Part shown: positions 6,838-10,992 of the stretch, piece after piece
How positions within the stretch are numbered: the first letter of the stretch is position 1
Layout: every line of letters starts with the position of its first letter
DNA from: Bacteroidaceae bacterium
Lineage (GTDB): Bacteria; Bacteroidota; Bacteroidia; Bacteroidales; CHK158-818
Length of the DNA: 10,992 nt
Assembly: GCA_017467745.1 (NCBI GenBank)
Contig: JAFUKV010000233.1
Span: forward strand, 1-10,992
Direction: 5' to 3'
Position numbers and translations under genes: made by a program
The notes under the pieces: model-generated
What the model was told of the DNA's origin: nothing
Databases searched by the model: none
The model's input: the letters and a program-made list of their open reading frames with translations, nothing else

Positions 6838-8103
6838 ATGCAAACTATTGATAATTTTAATTTTGCCGGCAAAAAGGCTTTTGTACGTGTAGACTTTAAC
6901 GTACCTTTGGATGAAAATTTCAATATTACCGATGACACCCGTATGCGTGCGGCTTTGCCGACGTTAAAAAAAATTATCGCCGATGGCGGTAGCGTTATTA
7001 TCGGCTCACATCTCGGTCGCCCCAAAAAAGGTCCCGAAAATAAATTTTCGTTGAAACACATCGTAGCCCATTTGTCTGAATTATTAGGACAACCCGTTAA
7101 ATTTGTCGACGACTGCAAAGGCGAAAAAGTAAAAGAGGCCGTAGCTGAACTGAAACCGGGAGAAGTTCTGGTACTTGAAAATCTCCGTTTCTATGCAGAA
7201 GAAGAAGGTAAACCTCGCGGATTGGCAGAAGATGCTACCGACGAAGAAAAAGCTGCTGCTAAAAAAGCTGTTAAAGCCAGCCAGAAAGAATTTACCAAAG
7301 ACTTGGCAGATTTAGCAGATGTGTATGTAAACGATGCTTTCGGTACTGCTCACCGCGCTCATGCGTCAACAGCATTAATGGCGGCTTACTTCGCTCCCGA
7401 AAATAAAATGTTCGGGTATTTAATGGAAAAAGAAGTAAAAGCGGTAGAAAAAGTAATGAACGACATCAACCGTCCATTTACTGCTATTATGGGAGGTTCA
7501 AAAGTATCTTCTAAAATAGAAATCATTGAAAATTTATTAAACAAGGTAGACAACCTTATCATCACCGGCGGTATGACATATACCTTTACCAAGGCTATGG
7601 GCGGTAAAATAGGTATGTCTATTTGCGAAGACGATAAATTGGATTTGGCTCTCGACTTGATGAAAAAAGCAAAAGAAAAAGGTGTCAACTTAGTTTTAGC
7701 TGTGGATGCTAAAATTGCCGACGCTTTCAGCAATGACGCAAATACCGATTTCTGCGCTGTAAATGAAATACCTGACGGATGGGAAGGTCTTGACATAGGC
7801 CCCGAATCAGAAAAGATATTCGCAGACGTTATCAAAAAATCAAAAACCATTTTATGGAATGGTCCTACCGGAGTATTTGAATTCGAAAACTTCACACACG
7901 GTTCTCGTTCAGTAGGCGAAGCTATCGTAGAAGCAACTAAAAACGGAGCTTTCTCATTAGTAGGAGGTGGCGACTCGGTTGCCTGCGTTAACAAATTCGG
8001 ATTAGCGAATGGAGTATCATACGTTTCAACCGGTGGCGGCGCTCTGCTTGAAGCTATAGAAGGTAAAGTGCTTCCGGGCATTGAAGCTATACGCGGATAC
8101 TAA
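6838..8103 (+). CDS. pgk: Phosphoglycerate kinase
   Basis: A glycolytic, cytosolic enzyme that transfers phosphate from 1,3-bisphosphoglycerate to ADP, giving 3-phosphoglycerate and ATP. It has 421 residues. Substrate-side motifs are VRVDFNVP (16-23), GSHLGRPK (56-63), LENLRFY (113-119) and NDAFGTAHRAH (165-175). Nucleotide-side motifs are MGGSKVSSK (218-226), WNGPTGVFE (340-348), GGGDS (376-380) and STGGGALLE (397-405). All are intact. Most bacterial Pgk proteins have ~390-400 residues; the extra length is an Ala/Lys/Glu-rich helical insertion at ~124-152, between LENLRFY and NDAFG. A similar insertion is usual in Bacteroidetes Pgk. The gene appears to be a single transcription unit, with its own promoter at 6764-6798 and a strong terminator at 8128-8178. 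Confidence 0.97.
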   Translation: MQTIDNFNFAGKKAFVRVDFNVPLDENFNITDDTRMRAALPTLKKIIADGGSVIIGSHLGRPKKGPENKFSLKHIVAHLSELLGQPVKFVDDCKGEKVKEAVAELKPGEVLVLENLRFYAEEEGKPRGLAEDATDEEKAAAKKAVKASQKEFTKDLADLADVYVNDAFGTAHRAHASTALMAAYFAPENKMFGYLMEKEVKAVEKVMNDINRPFTAIMGGSKVSSKIEIIENLLNKVDNLIITGGMTYTFTKAMGGKIGMSICEDDKLDLALDLMKKAKEKGVNLVLAVDAKIADAFSNDANTDFCAVNEIPDGWEGLDIGPESEKIFADVIKKSKTILWNGPTGVFEFENFTHGSRSVGEAIVEATKNGAFSLVGGGDSVACVNKFGLANGVSYVSTGGGALLEAIEGKVLPGIEAIRGY

Positions 8104-8127
8104 AAGTTGACTTAATAACAACAAAAT

Positions 8128-8178
8128 AAAAGAGGGTTGCCGTATTATTTCACCGAATAATACACAATCCTCTTTTTT
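8128..8178 (+). terminator. Strong intrinsic terminator of pgk
   Basis: An outer stem (8130-8139 with 8165-8174, one G-U pair) and an inner 8-bp stem (gtattatt 8142-8149 with aataatac 8156-8163) are separated by a small CC/A internal loop. The apical loop is 6 bases, and the right arm runs into a T-tract ending at 8178. The T-tract pairs further with A residues on the left side. Confidence 0.9.
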
Positions 8179-8190
8179 CTATTATTACAT

Positions 8191-8224
8191 TTTGTTTTAA
8201 TAAGCAAAAACACTGCTATTTATT
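8191..8224 (+). promoter_or_regulatory. Possible weak promoter for the GH130-DUF1080-isomerase unit
   Basis: TTTG at 8191-8194 could be a -33 element. TATTTATT at 8217-8224 is a partial match to the -7 consensus TAnnTTTG, with a 22-base spacer. The position just after the pgk terminator and ahead of the first ATG is right, but both matches are imperfect; a site used by an alternative (ECF-type) sigma factor is also possible. Confidence 0.3.
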
Positions 8225-8237
8225 AACAAACATATCA

Positions 8238-9413
8238 ATGAAAATACAAACATTCAGTCTATTAATAGCTGCATCGTTATTTTTTTCTTGTCAATCTGAC
8301 AAAAAAAATGAACCGCAAAATAACAATCCCCTACCGGAATGGGCATTAGGAGGATTCGTCCGTCCGGAAGGAGTTAACCCTGTTATTGAACCGGACACAA
8401 CAACCAAATTTGACTGCCCGATGCGAAAAAGTTTAATAGCATGGGAAGAGAGCGACACATTTAACCCTGCCGCAGTTTCCAAAGACGGAAATATTTATGT
8501 TCTATACCGAGCAGAAGATAATTCAGCAACCGGTATCGGAAAACGGACATCGCGCATAGGATTAGCTGAAAGTAAAGACGGCATTTCCATGAAAAAACGG
8601 AAAAGCCCCGTAATGTATCCTGCCGAAGACAATGCAAAAGAATTTGAATGGGAAGGCGGATGCGAAGATCCCCGTGTAGCCGTTACCGAAGACGGAACAT
8701 TCGTCATGGCATATACAGCGTGGAACCGCCAAGTACCCAGATTGTGTATCGCTACCTCCAAAGACTTGATTAACTGGGAAAAACATGGTCCTGCTTTCGC
8801 AAAAGCATATGATGGACGTTTCAAAGATATGGCATGCAAATCAGGTTCTATCGTAACAAAAGTAACAGACGGTAAACAGGTCATTACCAAAGTAAACGGA
8901 AAATATTTCATGTACTGGGGTGAACAACAGGTTTGCGTAGCTACATCAGACAATCTCATAGATTGGACTCCGGCACTCGATGAATCAGGAAATTTATTAG
9001 GAGTAATCAAAACCAGACCGGGATTTTTTGACAGTAGCCTGACCGAATGCGGCCCTCCTGCCATAATGACGGATAAAGGTATTTTATTGCTCTACAACGG
9101 ACGTAATGCAACAAATGAAAAATGCGATCCGCGTTTTAACAAGGGTGCATATTGTGCAGGGCAGGTACTATTCGACCTAAATGATCCGTACAAAGCTATT
9201 GCTCGATTAGATGTACCATTCTTCCGCCCAATGGATGCTTTTGAGAAAAGCGGACAATATGTACAAGGAACCGTATTTATAGAGGGTTTAACATACCATA
9301 ATAACAAATGGTTTCTGTATTACGGATGCGCCGACTCAAAAGTGGGAGTTGCCGTATATGATCCGGCTAATCGTCAAGGAGGAGACCCTATTCCTGAAAC
9401 AGAACAACTATAA
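8238..9413 (+). CDS. GH130-like beta-propeller glycosidase/phosphorylase, lipoprotein
   Basis: A 391-residue protein with a type II signal (MKIQTFSLLIAASLFFSC; lipidated Cys18) followed by a charged, Asn-rich linker. From ~40 to 380 it shows the features of five-bladed beta-propeller glycoside enzymes of the GH130/GH43-like superfamily: FNPAAV (75-80), LYRAED (89-94), GGCEDPRV (140-147) with Asp144 in the EDPR motif that carries the conserved catalytic acid of GH130, YTAW (159-162), ECGPPAI (270-276), and a closing YYGCADSKVGVAVYD motif (361-375). Repeated W-blade patterns such as SKDLINWEKHG and SDNLIDWTPAL recur. Characterised GH130 members are beta-mannoside phosphorylases or beta-1,2-mannosidases; I cannot tell the two apart here, nor fix the substrate. 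It is the first gene of a likely operon, 21 bases before the DUF1080 gene. Envelope location (outer membrane lipoprotein) is inferred from the signal. Confidence 0.82.
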   Translation: MKIQTFSLLIAASLFFSCQSDKKNEPQNNNPLPEWALGGFVRPEGVNPVIEPDTTTKFDCPMRKSLIAWEESDTFNPAAVSKDGNIYVLYRAEDNSATGIGKRTSRIGLAESKDGISMKKRKSPVMYPAEDNAKEFEWEGGCEDPRVAVTEDGTFVMAYTAWNRQVPRLCIATSKDLINWEKHGPAFAKAYDGRFKDMACKSGSIVTKVTDGKQVITKVNGKYFMYWGEQQVCVATSDNLIDWTPALDESGNLLGVIKTRPGFFDSSLTECGPPAIMTDKGILLLYNGRNATNEKCDPRFNKGAYCAGQVLFDLNDPYKAIARLDVPFFRPMDAFEKSGQYVQGTVFIEGLTYHNNKWFLYYGCADSKVGVAVYDPANRQGGDPIPETEQL

Positions 9414-9434
9414 CCAATCTAAATTTACTCTTTT

Positions 9435-10088
9435 ATGAAATTGAAATTTCTTAAATCGGCTATCGCAGCCTTCGTTATTTTAACTTCTTGCGCACCCAAA
9501 CAAGCTCCGATAGAACTGTTTAACGGTAAAGACCTTTCTAACTGGAATTTATTTATCGAAGAAGACAGTACTGTTACAACCGCAGACGTTTTTACCGTAA
9601 AAGATGGTGTTATCGATATTAAAGGAAATCCTTTCGGATATATGTACACCAAAGAAATTTACGACAATTTCGACCTACATGTAGAATGGCGTTGGTCTGA
9701 CGGTGTAGGAACAAACAGCGGGATATTCTTATTTGTACAAGAGCCTGCCAAACTCTGGCCTAATGCAATTGAATGCCAATTGCACAAAGGTGACGCCGGA
9801 GACTTTGTATTATTAGGAGGTTCTGATGTAGCGGAATTTAAACTGAAAGAAGGAGAAACACGTCCTGAATTTCCCGTAGTACAAAAAAAAGCAGAATCAT
9901 CAGAATTGGCGGTAGGCGAATGGAATCAAGCTGACATCACCTGTAAAGATGGTAATATTACTGTAAAAATCAACGGAAAATTGCAAAATAACGGTAGTAA
10001 ACCCTTGTTCAAATCCGGTCATATAGGTCTACAAAGCGAAGGTGGACCAATACAATTCCGGAATGTAAAACTCACCCCTATTAAATAA
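9435..10088 (+). CDS. DUF1080 / 3-keto-disaccharide hydrolase-family lipoprotein
   Basis: A 217-residue lipoprotein with signal MKLKFLKSAIAAFVILTSC (Cys19). The mature part is a single concanavalin-like jelly-roll domain of the DUF1080 family (Pfam 3-keto-disaccharide hydrolase). Its signature opening ELFNGKDLSNW is at 27-37. The family's internal motifs follow: NSGIF (94-98), WPNAIECQL (108-116), GEWN (161-164), and closing GHIGLQSEGGPIQFRNV (195-211). Characterised relatives cleave 3-keto-glycosides, produced by Gfo/Idh-type oxidoreductases, in the periplasm; others are only described as glycoside-binding or hydrolase-like. No Gfo/Idh gene is visible in the window; one could lie beyond the right edge. 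The gene starts 21 bases after the GH130-like gene and precedes an isomerase gene, so co-transcription is likely. Family assignment is firm; the exact substrate is unknown. Confidence 0.88.
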   Translation: MKLKFLKSAIAAFVILTSCAPKQAPIELFNGKDLSNWNLFIEEDSTVTTADVFTVKDGVIDIKGNPFGYMYTKEIYDNFDLHVEWRWSDGVGTNSGIFLFVQEPAKLWPNAIECQLHKGDAGDFVLLGGSDVAEFKLKEGETRPEFPVVQKKAESSELAVGEWNQADITCKDGNITVKINGKLQNNGSKPLFKSGHIGLQSEGGPIQFRNVKLTPIK

Positions 10089-10093
10089 AAAAT

Positions 10094-10123
10094 ATGTCGG
10101 AACGAACTTTTTTGTTCCGACAT
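10094..10123 (+). terminator. Hairpin inside the putative operon (weak terminator or RNA-stability element)
   Basis: A perfect 10-bp stem (atgtcggaac at 10094-10103, gttccgacat at 10114-10123) encloses a 10-base loop containing six T. Only three T follow the stem, so it is at best a partial terminator. It lies 5 bases after the DUF1080 stop and 26 bases before the isomerase ATG. It may reduce read-through or protect the upstream mRNA 3' end. Confidence 0.6.
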
Positions 10124-10149
10124 TTCTAATAACCTTTAAACACAAAAAA

Positions 10150-10992
10150 ATGAGTAATAGACGAGAATTTCTAAAAAACGCCTCAATCCTGACACTCGGA
10201 TCATGGATAATAGGCGGAACAGGCTCTTCATTGTTAGCCGCCCCGCAAAAAACGACAGGAAAAAAAAGTTTCGGTTTACAAATCTATTCGTTAGGAGGAG
10301 AACTGACCAAAGACCTGCCCGGAAACATGCAGAGATTAAAGAAAATGGGATATTCTTACCTCGAATTAGCCGGGTATGGCAATGGCAAAATATACGGGGT
10401 AGATATGATGGAATTTAAAAAAATTACCGAAGATGTAGGCTTAAAAATTACCAGTTCACACGTAAATCCTCCCGTATGGAAATATGAACCGAGTAATGTA
10501 GAATCAATCAAAGATTTCTGGAAAAAAACAGCTGACGACCATGCAAAACTCGGTGTTAAATACATGATACAACCGGGGCAACCCAGTACCGGCAGCACAG
10601 AAGAGGTTAAATATGTTTGTGAAGTATTTAATGAAGCTGGAAAAATTGCCAAAAATGCCGGAATAAAATTCGGGTATCACAACCACGATCGCGAATTTGC
10701 CAAAGTAATACCCGGAGGAAAAGGGTACAATATAGACAGACACAGCAAAGGCGATATTATCTACAAACTATTCGTAGAAAATACCGACCCCAATTTAGTA
10801 ATGTTTGAATTGGATGTATATTGGTGTGTTATGGGCGGACAAGACCCTGTCGAGTATCTGCAAAAGTATCCGAACCGCATACGGGCGTTGCATATCAAAG
10901 ACCGTCAAGTTCTGGGCAAAAGCGGCATGATGAATTTTGAAACAATTTTCAATCAGGCTTATACAAATAAAATAGAAGATTTTTATGTAGAA
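10150..10992 (+). CDS. Sugar phosphate isomerase/epimerase-like TIM-barrel protein with Tat signal (3' truncated by window edge)
   Basis: The frame is open from ATG 10150 to the window end (281 codons, no stop), so a small C-terminal part is probably missing. The N-terminus has a twin-arginine signal, NRREFLK at 3-9, a hydrophobic stretch (11-29) and an Ala-Ala-Pro site near 30-32, predicting export of a folded protein. The mature domain belongs to the xylose-isomerase-like TIM barrel (AP endonuclease 2 superfamily): FGLQIYSL (41-48), YLELAGYG (70-77), TSSHVNPP (101-108), FGYHNHDREF (174-183), FELDVYW (219-225), ALHIKDR (246-252) and FYVE at the edge. Candidate metal ligands are Glu72, His104, His177/His179, Asp222, His248 and Glu281. 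Relatives are annotated as sugar phosphate isomerase/epimerases, and exported ones often sit beside DUF1080 and Gfo/Idh genes; a role in 3-keto-sugar or glycoside conversion is inferred. The internal ATG at 10203 in another frame is not a gene. Confidence 0.9.
   Translation, partial: MSNRREFLKNASILTLGSWIIGGTGSSLLAAPQKTTGKKSFGLQIYSLGGELTKDLPGNMQRLKKMGYSYLELAGYGNGKIYGVDMMEFKKITEDVGLKITSSHVNPPVWKYEPSNVESIKDFWKKTADDHAKLGVKYMIQPGQPSTGSTEEVKYVCEVFNEAGKIAKNAGIKFGYHNHDREFAKVIPGGKGYNIDRHSKGDIIYKLFVENTDPNLVMFELDVYWCVMGGQDPVEYLQKYPNRIRALHIKDRQVLGKSGMMNFETIFNQAYTNKIEDFYVE

Noticed and set aside
7386..8081. 231-codon minus-strand reading frame inside pgk
   Set aside because: It is antisense to conserved pgk motifs, with Ser/Pro-rich shadow composition and no recognisable domain.
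10203..10418. 71-codon plus-strand frame near the right edge
   Set aside because: It is out of frame with, and inside, the Tat-signal isomerase gene, which is open from 10150 to the window end with clear family motifs.

Overview
The window looks like chromosomal DNA from a member of the order Bacteroidales (Bacteroidota). The signs are an AT-rich sequence, Bacteroidetes-type -7 promoter elements (TAnnTTTG) in front of prfA and pgk, no strong Shine-Dalgarno sequences, a prfA-pyrF gene pair, a Bacteroidetes-style insertion in Pgk, type-2 OMP decarboxylase, and several lipoproteins of families common in gut Bacteroidales. I cannot place it below order. I see no tRNA, rRNA, CRISPR array, insertion sequence or phage gene.

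Layout. (1) 1-1004, + strand: the 3' end of a DUF3332-type gene, an intrinsic terminator, then a small NlpE-like lipoprotein gene. (2) 1047-1838: a shared hairpin terminator, then trmN6 (tRNA1Val m6A37 methyltransferase) on the - strand. (3) 1839-2011: a divergent intergenic region containing an exact match to the sigma-54 (-24/-12) consensus, pointing at lon. (4) 2012-4510: lon protease and a strong terminator. (5) 4511-6718: a promoter followed by prfA (release factor 1) and pyrF (OMP decarboxylase), apparently co-transcribed. (6) 6719-8178: an inverted repeat, a promoter, pgk and a strong terminator. (7) 8238-10992: an apparent operon for a carbohydrate or glycoside pathway. It encodes a GH130-like beta-propeller lipoprotein, a DUF1080 (3-keto-glycoside hydrolase family) lipoprotein, and a Tat-signal TIM-barrel sugar isomerase/epimerase that runs off the right edge.

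How the genes relate. The first 8.2 kb is mostly housekeeping: tRNA modification, proteolysis, translation termination, pyrimidine synthesis and glycolysis. These are separate transcription units, divided by recognisable terminators. The last 2.8 kb is accessory: three exported proteins of carbohydrate-active families, encoded in a row, probably act on one glycoside in the cell envelope. The two observations I rate highest are the sigma-54 promoter candidate at lon and the GH130 + DUF1080 + isomerase combination. I did not find a clearly new class of biological system.
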